Below are positions 1 through 7,631 of a stretch of 64,000 nt of DNA, one piece after another (within the stretch, counting starts at the first letter, position 1; every line of letters starts with the position of its first letter). The stretch is from assembly GCF_006715635.1 (NCBI RefSeq), contig NZ_VFNP01000001.1, forward strand, positions 806,001 through 870,000, in the 5' to 3' direction. The notes beneath the pieces are model-generated. The model was not told the origin of the DNA, made no database searches, and saw only the letters and a list, made by a program, of their open reading frames with translations. This stretch comes from Streptomyces sp. SLBN-118. GTDB taxonomy: Bacteria; Actinomycetota; Actinomycetes; Streptomycetales; Streptomycetaceae. The translations under genes and the position numbers were made by a program.

Positions 1-80
1 CGGGGGCTTGCCCGGCACCGCTGCTGAGGATGCGGAGCACGGTGCTGACTGACGGATGTAGGAGACTGTACGCACGTGAT

Positions 81-112
81 CAAGGCCGGGCATGGTGCCC
101 GGCCTGTGTTTC
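81..112 (+). terminator. Rho-independent-like terminator of an upstream gene
   Basis: A perfect 8-bp stem (GGCCGGGC at 84-91, GCCCGGCC at 97-104) closes a 5-nt loop and is followed by TGTGTTT. It lies just before the ribosome binding site of the first gene, so it probably ends transcription from a gene left of the window. The run of T is short, so termination strength is uncertain. Confidence 0.5.
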
Positions 113-126
113 CTGAGAGGTGTCAT

Positions 127-447
127 GTGCCCAGCGTTGTAAAAATCAACGTCCTGACGGTCCCCGCTGAGCAGCGGGAAACCCTGGAGAAGCGGTTCGC
201 GTCCCGCGCCCATGCCGTCGAGAACTCGGACGGTTTCGAGTGGTTCGAACTCCTGCGCCCGGTCGAAGGCACCGACAACTACCTCGTGTACACGCGGTGG
301 CGCGACGAGGAGTCCTTCCAGGCTTGGCTGGAAGGACCTATGAAGGCAGCACACCAGGGTGCCGGCGACCACTCCAAGCCCGCGGCATCCGGTTCCACAC
401 TCTGGTCCTTCGAGGTCGTACAGCAGGCGGCGCCGAAGGGCGACTAG
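127..447 (+). CDS. Antibiotic biosynthesis monooxygenase (ABM) domain protein
   Basis: A 106-residue protein made of a single ferredoxin-like ABM domain. The family includes small heme-degrading (MhuD/IsdG-like) and cofactor-free monooxygenases. Features seen: an N-terminal beta strand (VVKINVLTVP), the WFELLRP strand, and the YLVYTRWRDEESFQAWL segment typical of the group, with the usual C-terminal strand (SFEV). I chose the GTG at 127 because GAGAGG sits 7 nt upstream; an upstream in-frame extension to 76 would run through the terminator hairpin. It appears monocistronic. The substrate cannot be told. IsdG-type heme oxygenation is one possibility, but I do not recognise a heme ligand with certainty. 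Confidence 0.8.
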   Translation: MPSVVKINVLTVPAEQRETLEKRFASRAHAVENSDGFEWFELLRPVEGTDNYLVYTRWRDEESFQAWLEGPMKAAHQGAGDHSKPAASGSTLWSFEVVQQAAPKGD

Positions 448-538
448 TGGGTGGGGCGGGCGTTCTCTGCGGGGTTTGACGGAGCGGCCGAACCCCTCCC
501 GGGGCGTGCTCCCGCTCCGCGTGCGTCAGATCTCCCCG

Positions 539-571
539 CCTCGTGCCCAGACCAACAATCCGGGCACGAGG
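539..571. terminator. Inverted repeat, candidate bidirectional terminator
   Basis: Perfect 10-bp arms CCTCGTGCCC (539-548) and GGGCACGAGG (562-571) separated by 13 nt. It lies between the plus-strand ABM gene and a minus-strand gene remnant, where a shared terminator would be expected. There is no T tract. Confidence 0.45.
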
Positions 572-656
572 ACGGCCGCACGAACGCCTGAAGAACTCCC
601 CCCTCGGCCTGCACTTGTGTCCCGTACGACACGCTGGACCCCGCCGCCGTCCTCCG

Positions 657-790
657 TCATTCACCGAGCGCCCCCAACCGCTCGCGGCAATCCGCCGCCG
701 AAGCAGCGGCCCCCAGCTCCTCGTAGATCCGCAGAGCCTCGGTGTACGCCTGCCTGTTGCGGCCGAGGATCTCGCCGACCTGCAGCCCAC
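657..790 (-). pseudogene. Remnant of a tetratricopeptide-repeat regulator C-terminus
   Basis: The minus-strand frame ending at 657-659 reads GLQVGEILGRNRQAYTEAL and on through IYEELGA, AADCRERLGALGE, then stop. This is the classic last TPR unit of Streptomyces AfsR/SARP or LuxR-type TPR regulators (helix A with gaps at G and Y, helix B with ALRIYEELG, then the next unit). The frame is closed by a stop about 40 nt before the recognisable part and has no start, so only a fragment of roughly 45 residues survives. The rest of 448-999 shows no other coding signal. The assignment to a specific regulator family is a guess; the TPR character is clear. Confidence 0.5.
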
Positions 791-999
791 CTCCGCTCGC
801 GCGGAGAAGACGCTTCCAGGACGCGGGGCGTCAGGTCATCGTTTTGCTCACCTGACAGCGGCCATCAAGAACTCCCCACGTACGGCCAGATCGGTGAGTA
901 ACCGTGCGTGCTTGCGGGATGTTCGCTCGCACCTGGGTCAGACGGCCGACGGGCTGGGCATGAATGCGCCTGGGGACTAGAGCAGTTGAGGAGGGGGCA

Positions 1000-1647
1000 G
1001 TGAGAGGGAGACCACAGTTGTGGGTGGCCGGCGTCCTGCTGGGCGTCGCCGCTTCAGTGCTGATGTGCGCGCTGGCCGTGGCCGCGGTGGTGCTGGTTCC
1101 CGCGTGGTGGCCTCACCCGGCGGTGGCGGTCGTTGCGACGCTGTTGGTCCTCGGCGTGGGGTTCTCCTTGATCGGCGTGTGCTTCGTCCGTCTTGGTCCT
1201 TGGCACTTCGGGGTGGCCGCGGTCGTGGAGTTTCTCCTGGCTCTGGGGTTGCTGGCGTTTCTCGACCAGGCCGTACTCGCTGTGTGGGGCAAGCCGGTGG
1301 ACACCGTCGTCACGGAGTCCGTACGGCATGAGCGGAACTCGCCGACGGGGAAGGTCACCCGGTTCTGGTGGGAGTGCTCGCTGGAACGCCTCGACGGTAG
1401 GGAACTCGAGCGGAATCTGAGGGAGTCGGAATTCATCCCGGTCGGGAAGGCGTGCCCCGCCGACGCGGAGGCAGGGGACCGGCTCGTGGTGTACGCGGCG
1501 CCAGGAAGCTTCGCCGCGCCGCAGACGAACGCCCCTGTCGGGGGTATGTGGCTGGTCGTCGCATTCACTGCTGCTGCCACGGCAGCGGCAGCAACGTTTA
1601 CGGCTGTCGGCATGACTCGTGCGGGTACGCCCACGAATCCTCCGTAA
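1000..1647 (+). CDS. Hypothetical four-TM membrane protein
   Basis: A 215-residue protein I do not recognise. It has three hydrophobic segments near the N-terminus (about residues 8-33, 39-63 and 70-92), a polar loop of about 85 residues that is likely extracytoplasmic (it contains two cysteines, in WECSLE and GKACPADA), and a final hydrophobic segment (about 178-203) with a short tail. The loop ending in GDRLVVYAAPGSF may be a small beta domain. GTG at 1000 was chosen because AGGAGG is placed 5 nt upstream; the longer in-frame start at 964 lacks one. No operon partner. Function unknown. Confidence 0.6.
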   Translation: MRGRPQLWVAGVLLGVAASVLMCALAVAAVVLVPAWWPHPAVAVVATLLVLGVGFSLIGVCFVRLGPWHFGVAAVVEFLLALGLLAFLDQAVLAVWGKPVDTVVTESVRHERNSPTGKVTRFWWECSLERLDGRELERNLRESEFIPVGKACPADAEAGDRLVVYAAPGSFAAPQTNAPVGGMWLVVAFTAAATAAAATFTAVGMTRAGTPTNPP

Positions 1648-1679
1648 GCCCCCGTACGGTCAGTCGTCGACCACTCGCC

Positions 1680-1915
1680 GTCACCATCTTCGACAGCCCG
1701 CAGGACTACGTCGCCCGCCAGATCGAACTCGCCGACGACGAGATCACTTTCCTTTGCCGGACGACTTCACCCGCCGCGACGCGCAGGAGTTGAAAGACAT
1801 CGTTGCGCTGCCGCAAGGTGAACGCGTGACCCTCAAGGGAGACACGGTGCCCCTGGGGGTAGTCACCAGGGAGGCGCTGGAAATCCTTGCCAGCCCTCGG
1901 CAGGGTGAGGTGCCA
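1680..1915 (+). pseudogene. Frameshifted remnant of an unknown small gene
   Basis: One reading frame gives FDSPQDYVARQIELADDEITF and then runs into unrelated residues. Moving by one base at about 1753 continues a plausible protein (PLPDDFTRRDAQELKDIVAL, then GERVTLKGDTVPLGVVTREAL). Codon bias is typical of Streptomyces on both sides of the shift, so this looks like a real gene broken by an indel, or a sequencing slip. I do not recognise the family. The beta-turn-beta ending resembles small DNA-binding antitoxins only superficially. From about 1916 to 2127 I see no further gene. Confidence 0.3.
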
Positions 1916-2127
1916 GAGGCACTCTGTCCGTCGTCCGGGCGAGCCGGGGGCGATCACCCTGTCGGTCGGGAGGCGCATCCTAGGGGCTGATCATCGCTCG
2001 CGTCGCAGTTCCGGCATGTCCGTCGGCATCCTGCACACGACAAGTAGCGTCATCGTCGCAATCCGTTGGCAGCCGCAGGTGCGAGCTGCCGTCCACCTAT
2101 GGAGTCTGACGAGGAGTGAGCGCTGAC

Positions 2128-2502
2128 GTGGTGAGTTTGGAGACCTCTCTCAAGGAAGCGATGACATCGATCGAGGGCAGTCTCGGAGTTGCCCTCGTGG
2201 ACTACACCAGCGGGATGGCGCTGGGTACTCTCGGGGGCGGGAAGGACCTCGATCTGTCCGTCGCGGCGGCCGGCAACACCGATGTGATCAGGGCGAAGAC
2301 GCGCACCATGGAGCAACTCGGCCTCAAGGACGAGATCGAGGACGTGCTGATCACCCTGGGCGACCAGTACCACCTCATCCGCCTGCTCAAGGGTCGTTCC
2401 GGCAACGGACTCTTCCTCTACCTCGTGCTCGACAAGGCCAAGTCGAACCTGGCCATGGCCCGTCACCGGCTCAAGCGCATCGAGTCAGAGCTCGAGATCT
2501 AG
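2128..2502 (+). CDS. Roadblock/LC7-like domain protein
   Basis: A 124-residue single-domain protein. The alternation of an N-terminal amphipathic helix (LETSLKEAMTSIEG), beta strands (GVALVDYTSGMALGTLG), a long helix (TDVIRAKTRTMEQLGL) and two further strands (IEDVLITLGDQYHLIRLLKG and LFLYLVLDK) matches the roadblock/LC7 fold, which in bacteria usually binds small GTPases of the MglA/CvnD type. Start choice: GAGGAG at 2111-2116 favours GTG 2128 (or 2131) over GTG 2116, which overlaps the binding site. Unlike conservon roadblock proteins it stands alone here, with no GTPase beside it, so its partner is unknown. Confidence 0.6.
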   Translation: MVSLETSLKEAMTSIEGSLGVALVDYTSGMALGTLGGGKDLDLSVAAAGNTDVIRAKTRTMEQLGLKDEIEDVLITLGDQYHLIRLLKGRSGNGLFLYLVLDKAKSNLAMARHRLKRIESELEI

Positions 2503-2536
2503 GCACCATCGGTCTCCCCGCCTTCGTCTGCCCACG

Positions 2537-2556
2537 ACTTGAAGATTTCTTCAAGT
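2537..2556. promoter_or_regulatory. Palindromic operator upstream of ArsR gene
   Basis: ACTTGAAGATTTCTTCAAGT: perfect 9-bp arms around a TT centre, AT-rich in a GC-rich setting, 143 nt before the ArsR-type gene. ArsR/SmtB repressors bind such 12-2-12-like palindromes and often autoregulate, so this is the natural candidate operator. No convincing -35/-10 pair was found beside it. Confidence 0.55.
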
Positions 2557-2698
2557 AGCCACATCCCGATGCGTTGAACCCCCTGGGAGTGCGGCACCAG
2601 GAGGCGGGAGGATCAGACCCTGCACTGCATGGCCTCCGGGCGGCAGCAGCGGAGGCCTCAGCACACGGCAGGCCGTCGAACACAGCAGGAGCGTTCTC

Positions 2699-3037
2699 AT
2701 GCAGGTACCGCTGTACCAGGCCAAGGCGGAGTTCTTCCGCATGCTCGGACACCCAGTCCGCATTCGCGTGCTGGAGCTGCTGCAGAACGGCCCCGTGCCC
2801 GTGCGAGACCTGCTTGCCGAGATCGAGATCGAGCCGTCGAACCTGTCCCAGCAGCTCGCGGTGCTGCGCCGCTCCGGAATTGTCGTGTCCATCCGGGACG
2901 GCGCCACCGTCAGTTACGCCCTGGCCGGTGGAGACGTCGCCGAGCTGCTCCGCGCGGCTCGCCGTATCCTCACCGAACTCATCGTCGGTCAGGGCGAATT
3001 GCTGGCCGAGCTGCGGCAGGCCGACGTGAGTCGATGA
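2699..3037 (+). CDS. ArsR/SmtB-family transcriptional regulator
   Basis: A 112-residue winged-helix protein. Domain order: N-terminal helix (YQAKAEFFRMLGHPVRIRVLELL, the standard ArsR signature), helix-turn-helix (VRDLLAEIEIEPSNLSQQLAVL), beta-wing (GIVVSIRDGATVSYALAG) and a C-terminal dimerisation helix. It has no cysteine and only one histidine, so classical thiol metal-sensing sites are absent. ATG 2699 has AGGAGC 7 nt upstream. From memory, this subgroup in Streptomyces usually sits beside a SulP-type anion transporter. None is present here: the gene is followed by a terminator and about 480 bp without a gene. It may act only on itself through the palindrome at 2537-2556 or on a distant target. 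Confidence 0.85.
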   Translation: MQVPLYQAKAEFFRMLGHPVRIRVLELLQNGPVPVRDLLAEIEIEPSNLSQQLAVLRRSGIVVSIRDGATVSYALAGGDVAELLRAARRILTELIVGQGELLAELRQADVSR

Positions 3038-3055
3038 ACGGGCCTGGCATCGCGA

Positions 3056-3093
3056 GGGCCGGTGGAAGCCGCCTCCACCGTGCGGCCCCTTTT
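3056..3093 (+). terminator. Terminator after the ArsR gene
   Basis: Stem GGGCCGGTGGA (3056-3066) pairs with TCCACCG...GGCCC (3074-3088, small bulge) around a 7-nt loop, followed by CTTTTC. Position 19 nt after the stop codon fits intrinsic termination. Confidence 0.6.
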
Positions 3094-3578
3094 CTCAGCG
3101 AGCCGGTTGGCTCGAAGGGATTGGCGCCGTTCGGTGGGCGACCGCGATGCCCGTCCAGTCGTCGGTCTGCTGCGGCCCGTGGCCACGCACCGGCCACGGC
3201 CGCACCTGCCCCGAAGGGATCAGTTCGAGCCAGCCGATCCCGAACCTGATCCTCGGCCGGGGCTCGACCCTACCTTCCCGCCGTGATCTTGAATCGATGC
3301 GCGCATCCGCCCGCTGACACCGGCCGCCGTGCCCTCCTGCGCGGCGCTCTCGGAGGAAACCGCCGCCGTCGGCGCGAGCCTGACCATCGGCGCGATGCCC
3401 GCCTCCGCCGCACCGTTCCCGGCTACGCCATCCCCCTGGTCCTGGTCCTCGGGCACCAGTGCCCCGCCTCGACCCCACGGGAACCGCCCGTGACGAAATT
3501 GTGTCTGCCATGGGGAGAGCAGGTGAGCTATCGTGCGGCGGCCGCGCAAGAGCGATCGCGGCGACTGGGGGGACGGTA
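3094..3578. other. 485-bp stretch without a convincing gene
   Basis: Both strands contain open frames, but none has a ribosome binding site plus a recognisable product. A minus-strand frame here reads plausibly (GIGWLELIPSGQVRPWPV) and could be a decayed gene, but I cannot support it. The final 60 bp hold the kinase ribosome binding site (GGGGGG at about 3567-3572). The kinase promoter must lie in this stretch; no clear -35/-10 was found. Confidence 0.4.
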
Positions 3579-5195
3579 ATGAACACATGGTCGGTCCCCG
3601 GGTATACAGAGACCCGGGAACTGGGCTCCGGAGGCAGTGGGCGTGTCGTCCTGGCCGTCCACGACGCGACCGGTGTGCCGGTGGCCGTCAAATACCTCAA
3701 CGAGCGGATGCGTAGCGATTCCGCTTTCGTACAGGACTTCCGGGCGGAGGCACGCCTGCTCGGCGATCTCGACTCGCCGTACGTCGTCGGGCTGTACGAG
3801 TACGTGGAGGCTCCGCAGGGCGCCGCCATCGTGATGGAACTGGTCGACGGCGTCGCCCTGCGCGCCCTGCTCCGACGGGAGGGAGCCACCGGTCCCGAAG
3901 CGGCGCTGGTGGTCCTGAAGGGCTCGCTGCTGGGCCTGGCGGCCGCGCACCGGGCAGGTGTCGTGCACCGCGACTACAAGCCGGAGAACGTCCTGGTCGC
4001 GGCAGACGGCTCGTCCAAGCTGGTCGACTTCGGTATCGCGGCGGGGCGGGGCAGCACACCGGGCGTCGCGGGCACTCCCGCCTACATGGCGCCGGAGCAG
4101 TGGAACGGGGAGCCCGCCTCACCGGCCGCCGACGTCTATGCGGCGACCGCGACCTTCTACGAGTGCCTGACCGGCCGCAAGCCGTACACCGGCGAGAACT
4201 TCGCCGAGCTCGCGCTGCAGCACATCGACGCACCGGTTCCCGACGAGGACGCGCCGGAGCCGGTGCGCCCGCTCATCCGGCGCGGGATGGCCAAGGAGCC
4301 ACGCAAGCGGCCCGAGAACGCGGAGGCGTTCGTCGCCGAGCTCGAAGAGATCGCGGGCGCGGCGTACGGCCCGGACTGGGAGGAGAAGGGTCAGCGCAAG
4401 CTCGCCGCTCTCGCCGCGCTCCTGCCGCTGCTCTTCCCCTCGGCCGCGGGCCAGTCCGCGGGAACAACCGCGTTCGCCACGACGGCTGTGACCAGCGGCT
4501 GGCGCCGCATCTTCAAGCCCGGCCTGCGGGGAATACTGACGGGTGCCGCGGCCGTGCTGCTGGCCATCGCGGTCGCCGTCGCCGCGCGTGCGGGCGGGGA
4601 CGGTCCCACGCGGACGACGGCTCATGCCGTCGCCACCACGAGCGCGCGGCCGGGCGTGAGCGGCGCCCCGCCCGTCTGGCCCTCCGCCTCCGCGAGCCCG
4701 TCCCCCTCTGCCAGTGCCTCGGTCTCCGACTCGCCTTCCGCCGGTGCGAGTACGACGTCCGCGGCACCGACACCTGGGGCGACTCTGCCCACCACCACCG
4801 CACCGTCGCCGTCGCCGTCTCTCTCCGCTCCGACCACGGAGCCCAGCCCCTCCCCTCCCAGCACGCCACCCGTAGCCGTGAAGTCGGTGTCGGTCACGAG
4901 CTTGCGGCAGGTCGGTCCCACCAGTGGTACCGCGTCGATCGACGTCACCACGGACGGGACCGGTCCGGTGACCGTCGTCATCTCGTGGTTCACCAGCGAC
5001 GTGAAGGGCGACCTGGGGACGCCGGACGGCTCGCAGACCTTCGTACGGAGCGGAGCGACGCAGTACACGATCGCTCTTGACCACACCTTCCAGGGGCAGG
5101 GCTGCTACTGGGGTGTTCGGGCGACGACGAGCCCGGCTGCCGCGAACGGCAGTTCCTCGCAGCAGATCTGGATCCGGCGGTGCATAATCACATGA
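3579..5195 (+). CDS. Transmembrane Ser/Thr protein kinase with extracellular beta domain
   Basis: A 538-residue Hanks-type (PknB-like) kinase. Residues 9-265 form the kinase domain: glycine loop GSGGSGRV (16-23), ATP-binding Lys38 (VAVKYL), catalytic loop HRDYKPENVLV, DFGIA, and GTPAYMAPEQ at the activation-segment end, so it looks active. A juxtamembrane region follows, then one TM helix at about residues 311-333 and a long Pro/Ser/Thr-rich linker (about 340-425). A C-terminal domain of about 100 residues starts AVKSVSV and ends in Cys. That last domain recurs in the next gene and in a pseudogene at 44.7 kb. ATG 3579 follows a G-rich binding site; upstream in-frame codons are non-conserved. 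The stop overlaps the next start (ATGA), so the two are translationally coupled. Likely role: sensing at the envelope and phosphorylating cytoplasmic partners. Confidence 0.92.
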   Translation: MNTWSVPGYTETRELGSGGSGRVVLAVHDATGVPVAVKYLNERMRSDSAFVQDFRAEARLLGDLDSPYVVGLYEYVEAPQGAAIVMELVDGVALRALLRREGATGPEAALVVLKGSLLGLAAAHRAGVVHRDYKPENVLVAADGSSKLVDFGIAAGRGSTPGVAGTPAYMAPEQWNGEPASPAADVYAATATFYECLTGRKPYTGENFAELALQHIDAPVPDEDAPEPVRPLIRRGMAKEPRKRPENAEAFVAELEEIAGAAYGPDWEEKGQRKLAALAALLPLLFPSAAGQSAGTTAFATTAVTSGWRRIFKPGLRGILTGAAAVLLAIAVAVAARAGGDGPTRTTAHAVATTSARPGVSGAPPVWPSASASPSPSASASVSDSPSAGASTTSAAPTPGATLPTTTAPSPSPSLSAPTTEPSPSPPSTPPVAVKSVSVTSLRQVGPTSGTASIDVTTDGTGPVTVVISWFTSDVKGDLGTPDGSQTFVRSGATQYTIALDHTFQGQGCYWGVRATTSPAAANGSSSQQIWIRRCIIT

Positions 5196-6046
5196 ACGAT
5201 CCTCGCGTCCCCTACGGCCCGCACGACCAGGTACCCGACGTGGACAAGGCGGTCGAGGCCTCCGAGAGCGACGGGTACAGCGCGACCGCGCTGGGCAGTC
5301 ACTGGTTCGAACGCCCCGAGGCACAGCCTGAGCCCGAAACGGCCACATTGGTCCAAGGCGTGCCCGACACAGCCACATTGGTCCAAGGCGAGCCCGGCAC
5401 GGCCACCGTGATCCAGGACCCGCCCGACACGGCCACGCTGATCGAGGACGGGCCCGACGCTGCCACCCAGCTCAGGGAGGAGCCACCGGCGAGCGTGGCT
5501 CCCGACCGGGTGGAGGGCGATGTCCTCCGTTTCGGCCCGGGAGTCACCGCAGCGGTCCTCCAGCGCAATGGCGGCCACAACACCACTGCCGAGATCTGGC
5601 ACGGCACGCTTCCCGGACAGCCCGCCGGCCCGGCGCAGCCCCCCGCGCGCCGCCGGTCGGGACTGCGCCGCTACGCCCTGGCGGGCACGGTGCTGCTTGC
5701 GGTGCTGGCCTTCCTGGCCTGGCAGCGCTACGGGCCCGCACTGGCCGTGAAGAGCGTCACGGTCCAGACCACGGGGCAGGCTCTCGGCTGCGACAGCACG
5801 GCCGACATCGTGGGCGCCCTGTCGACCAATGGACGGCCCGGCACCGTGACATATCGCTGGGAACGCAGCGACGGCACCACATCGGGCCTTCTCCGGGAGA
5901 AGCTGACGCGCGGCCAGAAGCAGGCACGTCTGCATCTGCTGTGGACCTTCCAAGGAAAGGGCGAATACCGGGCGGCCGCGGTCCTGCGCATCGTCTCGCC
6001 CACTGGGGACACCGCCACGACGCGTTTCAGCTACCACTGCGCCTGA
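5192..6046 (+). CDS. Single-TM protein with TAT-repeat cytoplasmic arm and the kinase-type sensor domain
   Basis: A 284-residue protein of no named family. Residues 1-155 are acidic and probably cytoplasmic, and contain five imperfect 9-10-residue repeats (TATLVQG, TATLVQG, TATVIQD, TATLIED, AATQLRE; about residues 49-93). A TM helix follows at about 160-180, then a C-terminal extracytoplasmic domain (AVKSVTV ... TYRWERSDG ... LLWTFQGKGEY ... FSYHC). This domain aligns with the C-terminus of the preceding kinase, including AVKSV-S/T-V, the TFQG-x-G motif and the terminal Cys. ATG 5192 overlaps the kinase stop by 4 nt. Inference: it shares a ligand or dimerises with the kinase outside and offers its threonine repeats as phosphorylation sites inside. 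Confidence 0.75.
   Translation: MNDPRVPYGPHDQVPDVDKAVEASESDGYSATALGSHWFERPEAQPEPETATLVQGVPDTATLVQGEPGTATVIQDPPDTATLIEDGPDAATQLREEPPASVAPDRVEGDVLRFGPGVTAAVLQRNGGHNTTAEIWHGTLPGQPAGPAQPPARRRSGLRRYALAGTVLLAVLAFLAWQRYGPALAVKSVTVQTTGQALGCDSTADIVGALSTNGRPGTVTYRWERSDGTTSGLLREKLTRGQKQARLHLLWTFQGKGEYRAAAVLRIVSPTGDTATTRFSYHCA
5336..5475 (+). repeat. Five imperfect ~30-bp tandem repeats (coding)
   Basis: Units built on ACGGCCACATTGGTCCAAGG. The first two are nearly identical over about 30 bp; the later three are more diverged but keep the TAT-(L/V)-x-(Q/E) coding pattern. They lie in the cytoplasmic arm of the kinase-coupled protein. Confidence 0.8.
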
Positions 6047-6161
6047 GGGCATCGCCCCACCGACGGTCGTCAGCCCGGGCGAAGCAGAGCGCGCAGCCCG
6101 CACCGGGGCAGGCGAGACCCCCGTCCGCCCCTCCCGGCCCCGCCGGTACGCTGATACGCCT

Positions 6162-6893
6162 ATGCCCAACACCCCCCGCACCGGCCCCCACGACCGCGGG
6201 CGGCTTCGCGCAGCCGCCGTCGCCGCATGCGCGGCCGTCGTGGGCCTGGCCGGCTGTGCCGCCGAGACGGGCGCGCGCGACGGGGGCGTCGCTCCGCAGC
6301 TGTCGCCGCCGACCAGTGCCTCGCCACTGTGGCCCCAGTACTCCCCTCCGGTCACGCCCACCAGCGAGCCCACCGGTCCGGACCGCCGCTATCTGAGCAT
6401 CAAGGGCGTCGAGGTGCCCGCGGCCGGGCTGAAGCGGATCCCGGTGCGGGAACTGCTGGAGAAGGATCCCAATGTGGCCAAGCTCGTACGGGACGAGCTG
6501 CAGGCCTGCCCGGGTACGGAGTGCGGTCTGCGCAAACCCGTCTACCGGGATCTCACGGGCGACGGGCAGGACGAGCTCGTCGTGGCACTCGACGCGCCCG
6601 CGGCCGGGCTGACGCTGGTCCAGGTCTACCGGGCCTTCGGTACCGCGGTACGGCCTGTGCTGATCAGCTGGGGTCCCCTCGGACTCACCGGTGAGACGTT
6701 CGGCCACGATCTCGTGCTCGTCTCGACCGGGAACGAGGGCCGCTTCACCACCCGCTACCGATGGGACGGCAACGTGCTGTCGGCAGCGGCCCCACAGGAC
6801 CAGACGGGCGATTCGGCACAGAAGAGCCCTCCACCGACTCCCCCGCCGACCGACTCGGCCTCGCCGATCCCGCAGCCGACCAGGACACAGTGA
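6162..6893 (+). CDS. Secreted lipoprotein (CseA-like)
   Basis: A 243-residue lipoprotein. A basic N-terminus, hydrophobic core and lipobox LAGC put the lipidated Cys at residue 32. A Pro/Ser/Thr-rich spacer follows, then a globular domain (about 80-215) with a calcium-binding-like loop DLTGDGQDE and strands of FG-GAP type (ELVVALDAPAAGLTLVQVYR), and a Pro-rich tail. Lipoprotein, response regulator and sensor kinase in that order recall the cse system of Streptomyces, where lipoprotein CseA dampens kinase CseC, but no ECF sigma gene precedes it here. Its stop overlaps the next start by one base (TGATG). Likely a modulator of the sensor kinase. The start at ATG 6162 has no strong binding site. 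Confidence 0.75.
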   Translation: MPNTPRTGPHDRGRLRAAAVAACAAVVGLAGCAAETGARDGGVAPQLSPPTSASPLWPQYSPPVTPTSEPTGPDRRYLSIKGVEVPAAGLKRIPVRELLEKDPNVAKLVRDELQACPGTECGLRKPVYRDLTGDGQDELVVALDAPAAGLTLVQVYRAFGTAVRPVLISWGPLGLTGETFGHDLVLVSTGNEGRFTTRYRWDGNVLSAAAPQDQTGDSAQKSPPPTPPPTDSASPIPQPTRTQ

Positions 6894-7630
6894 TGACAAG
6901 TCCTGCCGCCACGCCCGGCAGCGCCACCGAGGCGCATCTGCTGCTCGTCGAGGACGACGAGGTCATCCGCAACACCGTCCGCATGCTCCTCGAACGCTAT
7001 GGCTTCACCGTCTCCGCCGCCGCCGACGGCCTGTCCGGTCTTGAGATGTTCCGCGAGCGGCACCCCGACCTGCTGCTCCTCGACGTCATGCTGCCCGAGC
7101 TCGACGGCATCGGACTGTGCCGCCGGATCCGCGAACTGAGCCTCGCCCCCATCCTGATGATGTCCGCGCGCGGCGATGCCCTCGACGTGGTGTCCGGCCT
7201 TGAGGCGGGTGCCGACGACTATGTCGTCAAGCCGGTCGAGAGCGCCGTACTCGTCGCGCGGATCCGCTCACTGCTGCGCCGCGCCTCCTTCACCCCCGCC
7301 CACCCCGCGGGCGGTGCGGGGCCCGGTGCGGGTGGCAGTGACACGACCACGATGACCTTCGGGGATCTGGCCATCGACACCCGGGGCATGGAAGTGCACC
7401 GCGCGGGACAGCCGCTCGCTCTCACCCCCACCGAACTGCGGATGCTGCTCGAATTCGCCGCGTCCCCAGGTGTCGTGCTGGAGCGCCGGACCCTGCTCAG
7501 CCGCGTGTGGGACCACGCCTGGCACGGCGACACCCGCGTCGTCGATCTGCATGTGCAGCGGCTGCGGGCGAAGATCGGCGCCGAACGGATCGAAACGGTC
7601 CGCGGCTTCGGCTACAAGCTGCGGCGCTGA
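6893..7630 (+). CDS. OmpR-family response regulator (CseB-like)
   Basis: A 245-residue protein: receiver domain (acidic pair VEDDE, phospho-acceptor Asp64 in LLLLDVMLPELD, switch region MMSARGD, conserved Lys in DDYVVKPVE), a Gly/Pro linker (about 135-155) and a winged-helix output domain (LTPTELRMLLEF, then VVDLHVQRLRAKIG and the terminal ETVRGFGYKL wing). All catalytic and switch residues are present. The start overlaps the lipoprotein stop, and it is separated by one base from the sensor kinase gene, so the three form one translational unit. The receiver resembles CseB in motif wording, but a specific orthology cannot be proven by eye. Confidence 0.92.
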   Translation: MTSPAATPGSATEAHLLLVEDDEVIRNTVRMLLERYGFTVSAAADGLSGLEMFRERHPDLLLLDVMLPELDGIGLCRRIRELSLAPILMMSARGDALDVVSGLEAGADDYVVKPVESAVLVARIRSLLRRASFTPAHPAGGAGPGAGGSDTTTMTFGDLAIDTRGMEVHRAGQPLALTPTELRMLLEFAASPGVVLERRTLLSRVWDHAWHGDTRVVDLHVQRLRAKIGAERIETVRGFGYKLRR

Positions 7631-7631
7631 C

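Noticed and set aside
3095..3889. Possible minus-strand gene before the kinase
   Set aside because: Half of it is antisense to the kinase domain; the remainder has no binding site or known product.
5336..5475. CRISPR-like repeats
   Set aside because: Direct tandem repeats without spacers, in frame within a gene; no cas genes in the window.
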